Below, one piece after another: positions 12,001 to 23,005 of a stretch of 64,000 nucleotides of DNA (the first letter of the stretch is position 1; every line of letters starts with the position of its first letter). Position numbers and translations under genes: made by a program. The notes under the pieces are model-generated. The model ran no database searches, had not been told where the DNA came from, and saw nothing but the letters and a program-made list of their open reading frames with translations. Source of the stretch: Portunus trituberculatus (lineage: Eukaryota; Arthropoda; Malacostraca; Decapoda; Portunidae); assembly GCF_017591435.1 (NCBI RefSeq), contig NC_059304.1, positions 26,606,248-26,670,247 of the forward strand. The letters run 5' to 3'.

Positions 12001-12470
12001 ATTAAAACCCCACGAGGTTTACTAGCACCTTCATCCCACAATGGGTGACGGCCGTTAAAATCTCCCAACAAGAGGAATGGCGAAGGTAGCTGACGCACCA
12101 GGCCGTCAAGCTCACCCCTGGAGAAAGGAAGCCGAGGAGGGAGATATAAACTGCAGATGGTGTACAGTCGTCCCATAAAGACCTTAACAGCAACCACCTG
12201 AAGGGGAGAGTTAAGTTGTACCGGGATAACAGGTATATCCTGACGGACTAGAATAGCTGTGCCACCGTGGTGACCCTGGTCAGGGAAAGAAGTGTTAAAA
12301 AAGGAACGATAGCCAGGAGGACTAGAATAAGTACTATCACCTATCATAGTCTCTTGTAGAGCTACACAGGCTGGAGAGAACTCCAACAGCAAAGCTCGGA
12401 GTTTCCCCCACGAGACGCGAAGGCCTCTACTGTTCCACTGTAGAAGCTTGAAGACGACTATTTGGGCGCA
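9020..12470 (-). pseudogene. Family-1 ORF2, copy C
   Basis: The endonuclease is nearly complete (about 12,460-11,870): LLQWNSRGL, ALQETM, GGTAILVRQD, LGDFNGRHPLWDEG and a broken TAIDLSI are all seen. It is in one frame with the preceding ORF1 tail (12,746-11,871). A deletion near 11,212 joins the region before the RT to the palm and removes the fingers. The palm remains (11,082-10,490) with YVDDFCIS, but PQGSILS is preceded by a changed SVPQ. The RNase H part is open for 391 codons (10,195-9,020) and keeps TDGSKSDAG, ELSAI, SDCRSAL and WVPGYVG. About 90 bp holding the C-terminal finger are missing near 9,160. The enzyme is not functional. Confidence 0.88.
9116..9159 (-). repeat. Hairpin inside family-1 ORF2 (copy C)
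   Basis: Two 20-base arms pair at 19 of 20 positions around a 4-base loop. The hairpin is retained even though the adjoining zinc finger has been deleted. Confidence 0.85.
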
Positions 12471-13675
12471 GTGGACAAGCGAGTCTTTTGAGGCAGCCCG
12501 TGACTGACCTGACTGGACCGCAGCCTTTCGGCTTATCGGTGCTTGATGCGAACTATCATCACTTTTACCGGTCCTCGGAGGACGAAGATCAGGCTGGACT
12601 ACACTTTCCGATACAGGGGGTCCACGAGGGACGGCTGTGACAATATCATCGGACGTCTCCATGTTCAGACCGTCCTCATCACAAGAAGCCCGATCTGAGA
12701 CAGAGGGCATCACAGGAGGCTGGACAGAAATTACTGGAGCTACCATTGCAGAACGGTCCCTCGAGGACTCACGATCACGTACACCGGGAGAAACTTTAGA
12801 CTGTTTAGGCTGAGCTAAATCACCGTTTGGTGAGGCCCTTCAAAGGTGGCAAATGGACATCCACTACATGGGTGACTTTGGTCAAGTCCGTATTTGTCTC
12901 GTCACTTCTAAGAGTTGACTCAACCTTTTGTCACCTTTTGCACAGAGGTAGGACACATTGGTAGTATTTCCTCCTCTAGAAATTCATAAAGGTCTTGACT
13001 ATAAACACAAGCTTTACTATAATTAAAGGTTGGATGAGCCTTAACAGTCTCAAACATGCTGTCAGTAGAGCATTGGAGATGTTGCAACATCCTCGCTTGT
13101 GTAATATCTTTAGCTCGCACTAGCACCCCTTTACCATATTTCTTGAGGTTTCCCTCAGGAATAGTGCCGATTTTTTGGCAAGATACCGGGAGGCATGAAT
13201 GAAGTTCCCACGCCCATTTCTATAGTACGCCACAAACCAACGAGGAGGCGGGATCTGGCGGACCTCAGGAACTGAATTCTCTAAATAGTTTTCAAAAATA
13301 TTTGGGATGTAATCCATGTCACTGTCTGAAATATTACGTGACTGGAGAAAATCAGTTTTAAAGCCATGGCCGGCGAGGGGTAGAGATGCTAGAAGGAAAG
13401 TCCTTATGATAAACCAGTCGAATGCGAACAACCGTACCATACGCCTTGAGAAGTGAGTGCAAGGCATGATAGAAAAATGATGGATTAACATTTACCATTA
13501 CAAGAGAGTCATATGCAGCAGAAATGCGACCCTCAGAAGAACTTCCAGAACAGAAGACTGCTGTGGGAGGCCCTTGTGGAGGGGAATCCTCTTCCTTACT
13601 CATACCTGAAGATGACGTCTCGTGGGCCAGGTCAGCCACCTCACGAAAACCTGAATGTGATTTGTGTTTTCCCAT
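12440..13675 (-). pseudogene. Family-1 ORF1 (gag-like), copy C, knuckles deleted
   Basis: The likely start is the ATG at 13,675 (MGKHKSHSGFREVADLAHE), which lies just after the 5' UTR. The RRM-like region follows, with a small deletion near 13,390. The PPPRWFVAYYRNGRGNF block is intact. At about 12,930 the frame jumps from VQKVTK to the C-terminal part, so roughly 540 bp with all three zinc knuckles are missing compared with copy D. The C-terminal Ser/Pro-rich tail then runs without a stop into the endonuclease (frame 12,746-11,871), because a small deletion near 12,510 put ORF1 and ORF2 in phase. Confidence 0.83.
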
Positions 13676-14080
13676 AAAAAAACAGCTACACAAAAAATTG
13701 GCTCCAGGGGTAAGGGAAACCACCTACTGGGACTACAATGGGAGGGAGCGCTGGCTGCCGTGGACGGGGTACCTCGTCCCCATGCGGACCAGTCGTTTTA
13801 AAAAAAAGGCCCCACATGATACGAATGTTTGTCTACGATAGAGCTGAGACCCAAAGCATTCCAGCCTGGACACCCAACCATCTAGCACAGGACGGGCCCT
13901 ATTGGGCGATCCCTCCAACGGGTGGCTCCGCTCGTCCACTGGCAGCCTACGTAGGAACCATTTAGTCTGGCCCCTCACTGGCGACCTTACTAGCATGGGT
14001 ATCCCTCTCCCCCTCGAAAGGGCAGAGCAGGGGCGCACGCAAGCCCCCCCACCACGACAAGGCGGTTCCCATCTGGGAGG
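13676..14080 (-). promoter_or_regulatory. Family-1 5' UTR (copy C), presumed internal promoter region
   Basis: This 400-bp GC-rich stretch lies between the ORF1 start and the element's 5' end and is matched almost base for base by 29,055-29,503 in copy D. Non-LTR elements normally carry their promoter here. That role is inferred, as no core motif is certain. It holds no long ORF. Confidence 0.55.
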
Positions 14081-14789
14081 ACCGCCAGAAGGATGGTACT
14101 GGTGCGACATCCTATGCTTTATTGGCCGCTCGCTCTTCAGCTGAGTCTGCCGGTCCGAAGACAACTCAACTCCTGCTACCTCTCGCTCTGTTGGAGCGGG
14201 TGGTCCTGTTCATTTGGCCAATAGGTTTGCCCTCAGTTGAGTCACCTGCAAGAAGCAACGAGAATAATACGGACTTGACTAAACTAACCCATATAGTGGA
14301 TGTCATTTGCCTCCTGTATCGCATAAGCCTTTGAAGGGCATGACCAAACGGCACCGTGGCTCTGCGGAGTCGATAGATTTTGCTCAGCCTAAGCAATCTA
14401 AGGTTTCTCCCGGTGCACATGATCGTGAGTCCTCTAGGAACCGCTCTACAAAGGTAGCTCCAGTAGTTTCTTTCCAGCCTTCTGTGACGCCCTCCGTCTC
14501 AGATCGGGTTTCTTTATATGAGGACGGTCTTAGCATAGAGACGTCCGATGATACTGTCACATCCGTCCCTCGTGGACCCGCTGTGTCAAAAAGTGGAGTC
14601 ATGCCTGATCCTCGTCCTCCGAGGACCGGTAGGAGTGATGATGGTTCGCATCACTCACCGGCAGGCCGAAAGCGGTCCAACGACCCGGCACATCACAACT
14701 CCCGGTGTCTTCTCGTCGTTTCATTATTTCTAGTCAGGTCAGTCACGGGCAGCCTCAAAAGACTCTGCCCGTCCATTGCACCCAAATAG
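14081..14789 (+). pseudogene. Family-1 ORF1 C-terminal part, copy E
   Basis: Only the region after the zinc knuckles is present. The first part (to about 14,310) is frameshifted. The frame from 14,307 to 14,789 is open and carries the TKRHRGSAES and PRPPRTGRSD motifs shared with copies B and D, ending in APK and TAG. The endonuclease frame overlaps this end in a different phase, so ORF2 probably depends on reinitiation or frameshifting. Confidence 0.83.
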
Positions 14790-17700
14790 TCATCTTCAAG
14801 CTTCTACAGTGGAACTGTAGAGGCCTTCGCGCCTCATGGGGGGGAACTCCGAGCTTTACTGTCAGAGTTCTCTCCAGCCTGTGTAGCTCTATAAGAGACT
14901 ATGCTAGGTGATAGTACTTATTCTAGTCCTCCTGGCTATCATGCCTTTTTTAGCAATCCTTTCCCTGACCAGGGTCACCACGGTGGCACAGCTCTTCTAG
15001 TTCGTCAGGATATACCTGTTATCCCGTTACAACTTAACTCTCCCCTTCAGGTGGTTGCTGTTAAAGTCTATATGGGACGACTGTACACCATTTGCAGTTT
15101 ATATCTCCCTCCTCGGCTTCCTGTCTCCAGGGGTGAGCTTGACAGCCTGGTGCGTCAGCTGACTCCGCTTTTTCTTTTGTTGGGACATTTTAACGGCCGT
15201 CACCCATTGTGGGATGAAGGTGCTAGTAATCCTCATGCGATTTTAATCGTTTCTTTTATTGAGGATGAGGGATTGGAGGTTTTAAATTCTGGGGATGTTA
15301 CACATTTTCACAGTCCTACTGGGACTTTTACCGCTATCGATCTTTCTCTGTGTACATCTAATTCATTCCTTGATTTTAATTGGCGGGTCCTACCGGATTT
15401 ACACGGTAGTGACTACTCTCCGATTTTATTGGAATCTGTGAACTCTGAGCCACAGTCCCGGCCCCCACGCTGGGTTTTAAAAAAGGCAGATTGGCCTCGA
15501 TTCACAGATCTTAGCTCTTTTATCCGTCCTCTGGCTGACTTTTCTACTTGTGCTGAGGCTGTTGATTATTTTACTGATTGTTTAATTTTAGTAGCGCTTC
15601 AGACAATCCCTAGGTCGTCCAGTCGCTTTACTAAGCGTCCTGTTCCTTGGTGGAACGCAGCATGCAAAAACGCTGTGAAACAGAAACGGGCAGCTTTCTC
15701 TCGTTACCGGCGACATCGTGGAGACGTGTCTGGACGCTTTTCGGCGCTGCCGAGCTCGAGCCAGCCGCATCATGAAAGAGGCACAAAGAGCCTCTTGGAA
15801 AGCTTATGTGTCTTCCATTAACGCCCGCACTCCTCTTACGGATGTCTTTAACAAACTCCGCCGAATTGCTGGGAAGTATTCTGCTCCCCCCCCCGCCCAC
15901 CGGTTTTGTTGTCGGCTGGGCGAACGGTGGCAGACCCTAGAACTTTCGCCGACCTTTTCGCAGAGCACTTTGATAGTGTTTCCCGGAGGCATCCTGTATC
16001 CCCGGGCGCACGTTACCGCCAGAGAATGGAATCTCTCGGCATAAACTTTTCTTCGGCTGGAGGGGAGTCTTATAATGTCCCTTTCTCTGCTTCCAAGTTG
16101 CGGACTGCTTTGTCTCAGTGTCATGACTCTTCCCCTGATCCAGACGACATTCCTTATGCCTTTTTGCGTCACATGTCTGACCGTGCTTTTAACTTTTTAT
16201 TAAATCTTTATAATATGATTTGGCATACCGGTGACTTTCCATCTTCTTGGGCTGTGGCAGTGGTTCTTCCATTTCTGAAGCCTGGTTAAGATAATCTCCA
16301 GGCTACGAATTACCGTCCTATATCTTTGACATCCTGCATTTGTAAAGTGTTAGAAAAGATGGTAAATGTAAGACTCATGTGGTACTTGGAGAGGGGAAAG
16401 TACTTGTCATCGGTTCAGTACGGCTTCCGAAAGAAGAGGTCTACTACTGATGCTCTTTTATCCCTAGAGTCTTCCATTTGTGAGGCCTTCGCTAATCACC
16501 ACCATCAAGTAACAGTGTTTTTTGACCTGGAGAAGGCCTACGACACGGCTTGGTGTCATGGCATTTTACAGTCTTTGTTTAATTTTGGCCTTCGTGGCCA
16601 CCTTCCTATTTTTATCCAGCAGTTTTTATCCAGACGTTATTGATACTCTCCCAGATGGCATTCACACCTCCTTATATGTTGATAATTTATGTATTTCATT
16701 TGCTGCTGCTAGGATGTCACTGATTGAGCGCAAGCTCCAACTAGCGATCAATAGGGTGTCCAGTTGGGACAACGTGAACGGTTTTCGATTCTCCACCTCT
16801 AAGACCGTAGCCATGCATTTTTGTCGCAACCGTGGTGTCCATCCAGACCCGGATTTATACCTTGCCAATAGACGCCTCTCATGCGTGGAGGCGACTCGAT
16901 ATCTTGGCCTTTTATTTGACAACCGTCTCACCTGGGTTCCCCATTTCCGTTGTCTTAAGGCGTTTTGTCGGCAGGCATTATCCCTTCTTCGGGTTTTAAG
17001 TCACACCTCTTGGGGTGCGGACAGGGACACGTTGCTGCTGCTTCACCGTACACTCATACTTCCGAAGCTGGAGTACGGCTGTGAGATCTACTCATCCGCA
17101 ACGGATGCACGACTACGCACGCTTAACCCCGTGCATCATGCTGGGGTCCGCTTGGCTATAGGTGCATTTCAGACATCTCCAGTACCTAGCCTTCTAGTGG
17201 ATTCTGGTTTCTGACCGCTCGACCTCCGGCGCCAGTCTTCGATGCTCCGGTGTTGGTTTCGCACCCACCGTCTTCCCGATTCTGTCCCTTGTCTGTCAAT
17301 GTTGCGGGACTCGCTTTCGCAGGCCTATGTCACTCGACCGAGTCTACCTAAACCTTATGGCCTTCGAGTGGCAAACCTCATGTTGGATTTGTCCATCGAC
17401 CCCACTCCTGTCTACTCTTTCCGGCTCCCACGAGTTGGTTTTTGGCAGCTTCCGGTTGTTTCAATATTCCCTCCTGCCATGGATGGCAAGAAGGATTTTC
17501 TGCCAGCTCTGTCCCACGCACGGTTTTTAGAACACTTTTTTATCCATTCTGATGACATCCCCGTTTTTACTGATGGTTCCAAATCCGACGCAGGCGTTGG
17601 GTTTAGTGTGGTTTTCCTCTCTTTTTATCGGTCTGCCAGCCTTCCTTCGGTAGCCTCCGTCTTTACTGCGGAGCTGTCTGCCATAGTCCTAGCTTTACAG

Positions 17701-18394
17701 ATAATTTTTACTCTCCCTGTTTCGTCTTTTACAATTTTTAGTGACTGTCGCAGTGCTCTTACTGCTCTTTCTTGCACAGTCTCTCTTAATCCTTTGGTTT
17801 TATCAGCCCTGGAGTGGATATATCTTCTTACTAAACGAGGATTTCGTGTTGGGTTCTGTTGGGTCCCTGGTCACGTTGGTGTTCTAGGGAATGAACACGC
17901 AGACCGCCTCGCTAAAGAGGAAGCAAGTTGCGCTCCATCTCCTGCCCCTGTTGCTTTTCGAGATGTATTTCACTCTATTCGTGTGGTGGTTGCAGCATTA
18001 TGGCAGAGGAGATGGCTAACGGGGGTCGCAACCTCGAAAATAGGAGAGATCACTACTTCCACTATCCCTCAGTGGACATACTCCCATGTCCGGGATCGCC
18101 GTGCACAGACTTTATTGACGCGACTGCACATAGGTCACACGTACCTTACACAAAGGTACCTGTTGACCAGGGACCCTCAGCCTTACTGTGAAGACTGCCT
18201 GGTGCTACTCACCGTGCGGCACCTGCTGGTGGAGTGCCCTAGTTTTATCGAGTTGCGACACCGCTACCTCTACCGGTGTCGCGGTAGAGGTAGCGGTGTC
18301 TACTATCTCTCAAAGGTCCTTCGACCAGAGTGTCTGGCCCAGGGCCATGACGTTTTAAGTTTTTGAGAGAAGCTGGCCTTCTCCCAAAGCTATG
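14780..18394 (+). pseudogene. Family-1 ORF2, copy E
   Basis: The endonuclease (about 14,790-15,430) shows LLQWNCRGL, GGTALLVRQD and LPPRLPVSRG, but LGDFN reads LGHFN. An extra G in a G-run near 14,840 breaks the frame. The RT follows with frameshifts near 15,720 and 15,890, and a TAA at about 16,287 in PKPG. A deletion of roughly 100 bp near 16,637 removes the PQGSILS block, and YVDD has become YVDN. A TGA at about 17,213 replaces a Trp. The RNase H and finger region is open from 17,242 to 18,366: TDGSKSDAG, AELSAIV, SDCRSAL, WVPGHVG and a complete C-X2-C-X7-H-X4-C. It is inactive. Confidence 0.9.
18257..18300 (+). repeat. Perfect 19-bp hairpin inside family-1 ORF2 (copy E)
   Basis: Two 19-base arms (18,257-18,275 and 18,282-18,300) are perfect complements around a 6-base loop. 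They encode the Arg/Tyr-rich stretch RHRYLYRCRGRGSGVYY after the zinc finger. This is the best preserved of the five copies. Confidence 0.95.
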
Positions 18395-18493
18395 AGTTTT
18401 ATTCTTATTTTATGATGTATTTTAATATTTTATTTAGTTTTATTGTCCTTTTTTAGTTTTTAAACTACTGTATTGTTTTTAACTGTTTTTGAA

Positions 18494-18526
18494 GCGGCGC
18501 CATATGACCTTGGCTGTTGCGGCGCC
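18494..18526 (+). terminator. GGCGCC stem-loop at the family-1 3' end (copy E)
   Basis: GGCGCC at 18,496-18,501 and again at 18,521-18,526 can pair with each other around a 19-base loop. It lies about 30 bases before the ATCC tail. Equivalent pairs occur in B (3,127-3,157) and D (23,307-23,337) and in degenerate form in A and C. A 3'-end recognition role for the element's RT is inferred; it is not a proven terminator. Confidence 0.6.
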
Positions 18527-18834
18527 TTTTTTAAAATCCATCCATTCATCCATCCGGGGCTCTCCCACTTGGTAGAGAGCTCGCCCTTGTGCAGTGCCTT
18601 TTTTGCCTTCTACTTTATTTCCTTTTCGGCCTCAGGTGGGCCAAAAAACTCGGTTAGGGTTAGCCGCGGGGCAGGGACAATTGCGACGGTTTTTAGAAAC
18701 CGGGTGTTCACACTGCCTCGCATAGGTAGGCTGCTTCTGTTTTTCTATCTTAGCTGCGTCGTGTGTCGGGCTTTTGCCCCCTTGTAGGATTTATATTCTT
18801 TTTACCGTGTTGCTGCTATAAACTTTAATGCAGT

Positions 18835-20253
18835 ATGCCTAGAGTCAAAATAAAGACTCCTTCCCCTTCGTGGAGTAACAAAGAAAAACTCCTAAGAACA
18901 CTATCCGACCAACTCATTTACGCTACTTGGATTATCACGACACCAGACGCTTTCTTAGTACTCACCAGGACGGACGATGATGCTGATAAAATATTTTCTT
19001 CCACTACCTTAGAACTACTCTGAGCTGATAACTTTCAACCTCTTCTACCCCCGGAAATACGACCCAAACGAACCATAGTGCTTCGTAACACTGACGAGCA
19101 CATATACAATAATACTGAAAAGGAAATAGAGGCAGAATTACTCAACAAAAATGACTTTCTCAATGAGGAGATTGAAAACATATTTAAGATCCCTAAAACA
19201 AAAATAATCAAAATAACCCTGAACAGTTCCACAGCAGCAAAGAAAGTTAGAGACAAGGGACTACTCGGCTTTCACATGAGTATCCCGCACTTCAATATCA
19301 GTATAGACGAACACATCCCTTTAATGACCTGTTTAAAATGTTATCTTATCGAGGACCACCCGACTAACAAATGCCCTAAAGGAAATTATTTCAAAATATG
19401 CTCTGAGTGCTCCAGCAGAGAACACAACTGGAAACAATGTAATGCCACTACCAAAAAATGCATAAACTGTTCAGGGGAACACCATTCCCTAACCAATAAA
19501 TGTCCTCTAAGGATAAAAGCTATTTCCGAAAAAACAAAAAAACATACAAAATCACACACATACAGCCAAGCTACTAAACAAACGATGCATCAACCTATTG
19601 CCACTTGCCAGATCGATAGAGAAACAAACATTAAAATTCAAACTTGCTTAATGCACGCCCACTACCTGAACTCGATCAACCCAGGCAGCTTTAACACAGA
19701 ATTAAACAAACTATATAAAGCAAACAATCTTCCTAGCATAATCATACCGGAAGACCCACCCTCAAGTGTTATACTCAACTTAATGCCTCAGCACAACCTA
19801 GACACTACAACCTCAGAACACTTTGAACCTACAACGAACACTAACACACTCACTTTCCAAACTATCACACGAAACCATGAGACGAACATAACTACACCAC
19901 CTCCTACTAACACTCAGGATGAGGTCATGCCCACACTAGAAAACCTCCCTGGTGCACAATTAGGGATGCAAATAATCACAAAAAAGAGCATAGGATGGCC
20001 AAAAGAATCATTCAGCCTGAACTACCTAAAAACAGCTATTGACACTGGTAAATTTAAATGGAGATTCACAACCACAGCACATACTGAACAAAAAATTTAT
20101 AACTGCCTAATAAACAACGAGATAGACCTGTCCAACTGCTGGTGCATAATTGAGGACACTCTCTTTAACAAAATTCGTAATGGGCTATCTGAAGAGAGAA
20201 TACCACCACGAAGTAAATCGACAAAAACCTACCACAGACACTCCTACAAGTAA
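18835..20253 (+). pseudogene. Family-2 ORF1 (gag-like), element F
   Basis: The 472-residue frame starts MPRVKIKTPSPS and is open except for one TGA at 19,021-19,023. The N-terminal third resembles the folded region before the knuckles in Jockey-type gag proteins. Three zinc knuckles follow near residues 165-225: C-X2-C-X5-H-X4-C, C-X2-C-X4-H-X4-C and C-X2-C-X3-H-X6-C. The rest is Thr/Asn-rich. Such proteins bind element RNA and help target it. Copy G has a sense codon where F has this stop, but carries a different TGA, so the two copies decayed separately. Confidence 0.85.
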
Positions 20254-20297
20254 TACTAATAGAAACTAAAGCCCCCTAATCCAACATCTCACACAAC

Positions 20298-22655
20298 ATG
20301 GCAGACACTCACACACCACACACACTTACTATTTTACAACACAACGTACAACACTGGAACAACAAGAAAACCTCCCTCAGTAACGTATACAAGGATATAA
20401 ACCCAGATATAATACTCCTTAATAGTCACGGGATCAAAAAACACGAAAATATAAAAAATTTCAACTACACTACTTACCTCACTAACTCCAGCGATAAACT
20501 GCATGATGTATTCTTGTTAAACATAACCTGAAACACAAAATAAAAGATGATTATGACACTGACATATTGCAAATTACAATAGAAACAAGCACAGGTAAGA
20601 TAGACATCGCAACAACATACCTCCCACCTCGTAGACCTTATCTACCAATCCCAGACTTCCACGCAATAGCATCCCAGTCAATACCAACCTACATCATAGG
20701 GGACTTAAATGCACATCATCCCATATTAGACAACAAAACAAATAATAACGTAGGTAAAGTCTTAATGATGCTTATTGATAATGACAAATTAACACGCATA
20801 GGACCAGATTTCCCAACATACATATCTCACAACGCCTTATCCACACCAGATATAATACTAACTAACAACAAAACATATCACAACATACTTTCTCAACCTC
20901 GACCAACAACAGAATCAGACCACATACCCATGATCATAAAAATAACCTCATCTCCCATTAGAATAAACACACCACCTATATACATAACAAACAAAACAAA
21001 CTGGGAAGAATTCAAAGAAAACGCAAAACTTAAAACAAATAACATTAACACAGACCCATACATAAACCAACCAACTCTGGAAAAGTCATTGAAAGAATGG
21101 ATGACTGCAATAACTACAACTATGGGAAAACATATACCAACCAGAACACACAAAAACAACACACAAACCTATATACAACCAACGTATAAAAGAACTGCAA
21201 TGGTGGGTGAAACGATTAATGGAATATAGCCTCATATCAGGATGGACTTACACAAAATAGATATAAAACCTTAAAACACACCATTGTAGAGGAATGCTGA
21301 AAACAGAACACAACTAACTGGGAAAACAAAATAAGAAAAGTAGAGACTCTCTATAAAGACCCAAAGAAATTTTGGCAAAACGTAAAACAATTAAAAGGTA
21401 ACACATCAAATAAAACACAGTATTTAATACAAAATAACCAAAAGATATATGAAGAAAAAGACAGAATTTTTTTTTAGAGATATCTGGAGCAATATCTTCA
21501 GAATAAACCCTACAGAAAATATATTGTTCGATCACGAGAACGATCAAATAGTTAACACTTACATTAATAACAACCATCAAGGAAACCCAGATAACCTAAA
21601 TAACAATAATTACTTAACATCCAAAATCACAATACACAAAATTAAAAACATTTTAAAACAATTAAAAAATAACACACCAGGATACTCTAAAATAAATAAG
21701 ACCATTCTTCAGAATGTACCAGATGAAGTCTTAGAAATATTCACAAAACTTCTCAACATATCGCTATCCATGGGATATTTTCCAAACATATTCAAACACT
21801 CTAAAATAAAATTGATTCCCAAACCAAACAAACCAACAACAGACCCCAATAACTTCCGCCCCATATCACTACTTGAAGTACCTGGCAAAATCTATGAAAA
21901 ATTAATTAACGAGAGAGTCAGAACTTTTTTAGAACACAACAATATACTACCAGACACACAACATGGTTTCTGCAAACACAGATCAACAGACACAGCCCTA
22001 GCAACAATCACAGAAACCATTTCAAAATCCTCTCAGACAAAAACAGTGCTGTATAGTTTTAAGAGATGTCTCCAAGGCATTTGACAAGGTATGGATAAAT
22101 GGTCTCAAATACAAGTTACAGCAGATACAACTTCCTAGAATAATAGCTAAACTACTTTGTAACTTTCTTGACAATAGATCAGCTTCTATTTCACTAAATA
22201 GTTTCGAAGGCCCAAGCTTTCAACTCCTCAGTGGTGTACCGGTACACAAGGGAGCAGCCTATCACCCACACTTTACACAGTATATACATACGACATGCCC
22301 CCACCAATTACAGATGGGATAAACATACAATACACAGACGACATCACACAAATTATAACCCAGGCAGGAAAATCAAGAAATATATTAACAAAAAAGATAG
22401 AGAAGGAAATTAAAAACATAAATGACTTTGAGAAACCAACACATCAAAATTCACTATCCTCCCCATAGCGTTATTAAAGACAACCCCGGTTTACATTGGA
22501 GGAAACTTAATACCCTACTCAAATGAAGCAAATGTATTAGGATTAAAACTCTGCCCACGTGGATACAGCAAACATGTCACACATATAATCAAAAAAGCTT
22601 CCCATGCACTCAAAGTAATAAAACGCTTTGAAACGCTAAACACCAACATAAAATT
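20298..22655 (+). pseudogene. Family-2 ORF2 (endonuclease + RT), element F
   Basis: The endonuclease begins MADTHTPHTLTILQHNVQHW. It shows PDIILLNSHGIK, LPPRRPYLPI, IIGDLNAHHPILD, TPDIILTN and SDHIPMI, the usual order for an APE-type nuclease. A 7-bp deletion near 20,508 shifts the frame relative to copy G. The RT region has KLIPKPNKP, NFRPISLLEV and HGFCKHRSTDTAL (frame 21,449-22,084). It then breaks at about 22,040, at an extra four bases in the GVPQGSS block near 22,241, and at an 18-base deletion near 22,436. The last two lesions are identical in copy G, showing common descent. The coding sequence is cut at 22,655. Confidence 0.87.
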
Positions 22656-22956
22656 AATAAAGTACACGAGACTTACCTTGGTCAGTTGAAGTGTGCTTGT
22701 AATTTTACGAGGCAAGTCACCTCTGCTGGAGGGGAGCTTTCACATGGTATCCACCGCTCCCTCCCTGCTTATTGGGTTTTGATGACGCCTAATACTTTTA
22801 ATTCTCTATCATGTAGGTGGTTGTTTACTTCGAAGTCTGACTGTGCGAGGTGGCAAAGCGTATATCATGTGAAAGCTCCCCTCCAGCAGAGGTGACTTGC
22901 CTCGTAAAATTACAAGCACACTTCAACTGACCAAGGTAAGTCTCGTGTACTTTATT
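22656..22956. mobile_element. Short palindromic DIRS-like element with perfect 91-bp inverted repeats
   Basis: Arms 22,656-22,746 and 22,866-22,956 are exact inverted copies around a 119-bp centre. AATT flanks the unit on both sides (22,652-22,655 and 22,957-22,960). Inside each arm a second AATT precedes TTACGAGGCAAGTCACC, which is related to the terminal repeat of the adjacent DIRS element (TTACTTCACCAAGTCACC). On the right arm side the similarity continues into ATACGCTTTGCCAC. It has no coding capacity. I read it as a non-autonomous relative of DIRS; a MITE of another superfamily is possible. Confidence 0.65.
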
Positions 22957-22960
22957 AATT

Positions 22961-23005
22961 TTACTTCACCAAGTCACCTTCTGCGGAGTTGAGCTTTCCC
23001 ATGAG
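22961..23005. repeat. DIRS inverted terminal repeat (left, 3' side of element)
   Basis: It begins TTACTTCACCAAGTCACC and matches the complement of 38,627-38,672 with one single-base indel. Inverted terminal repeats of this kind are a hallmark of DIRS elements. Confidence 0.85.

Larger units (their letters stand above)
8823..14080 (-). mobile_element. Family-1 non-LTR retrotransposon, copy C (5' end intact, internally deleted)
   Basis: On the minus strand the copy starts at a 5' UTR whose outer end matches that of copy D. It ends in a mutated GGCGCC stem-loop (8,850-8,885) and an ATCC-type tail at about 8,823-8,840. Three internal deletions are visible: the ORF1 knuckles, the RT fingers and the C-terminal finger. 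The 5' end meets copy E head to head, and the tail meets the truncated 5' end of B. Confidence 0.88.
14081..18558 (+). mobile_element. Family-1 non-LTR retrotransposon, copy E (5'-truncated)
   Basis: The copy begins inside ORF1 (RQKDGTGATSYA, about 14,081) directly at the 5' end of copy C in opposite orientation. It runs to a complete 3' end: a clean GGCGCC stem-loop, then AAAATCCATCCATTCATCC. The next base starts the 5' leader of element F. It is the least shortened copy at the 3' side. Confidence 0.9.
18559..22655 (+). mobile_element. Family-2 (Jockey-like) non-LTR retrotransposon F, 5' part
   Basis: The element starts within its 5' leader (GGGCTCTCCCACTTGG, also at 42,047 in copy G, which extends further upstream). 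It carries ORF1 and ORF2 and is cut at 22,655 inside the end of ORF2. The missing 3' part resumes at 38,677 with no base lost, as copy H shows. YADD in the RT of copy H, no RNase H, and ORF1 with three knuckles fit the Jockey clade. Confidence 0.88.

Noticed and set aside
14070..14090. Twin-priming inversion joining C and E
   Set aside because: Both C and E have their own complete 3' ends, which a single twin-primed insertion would not give.
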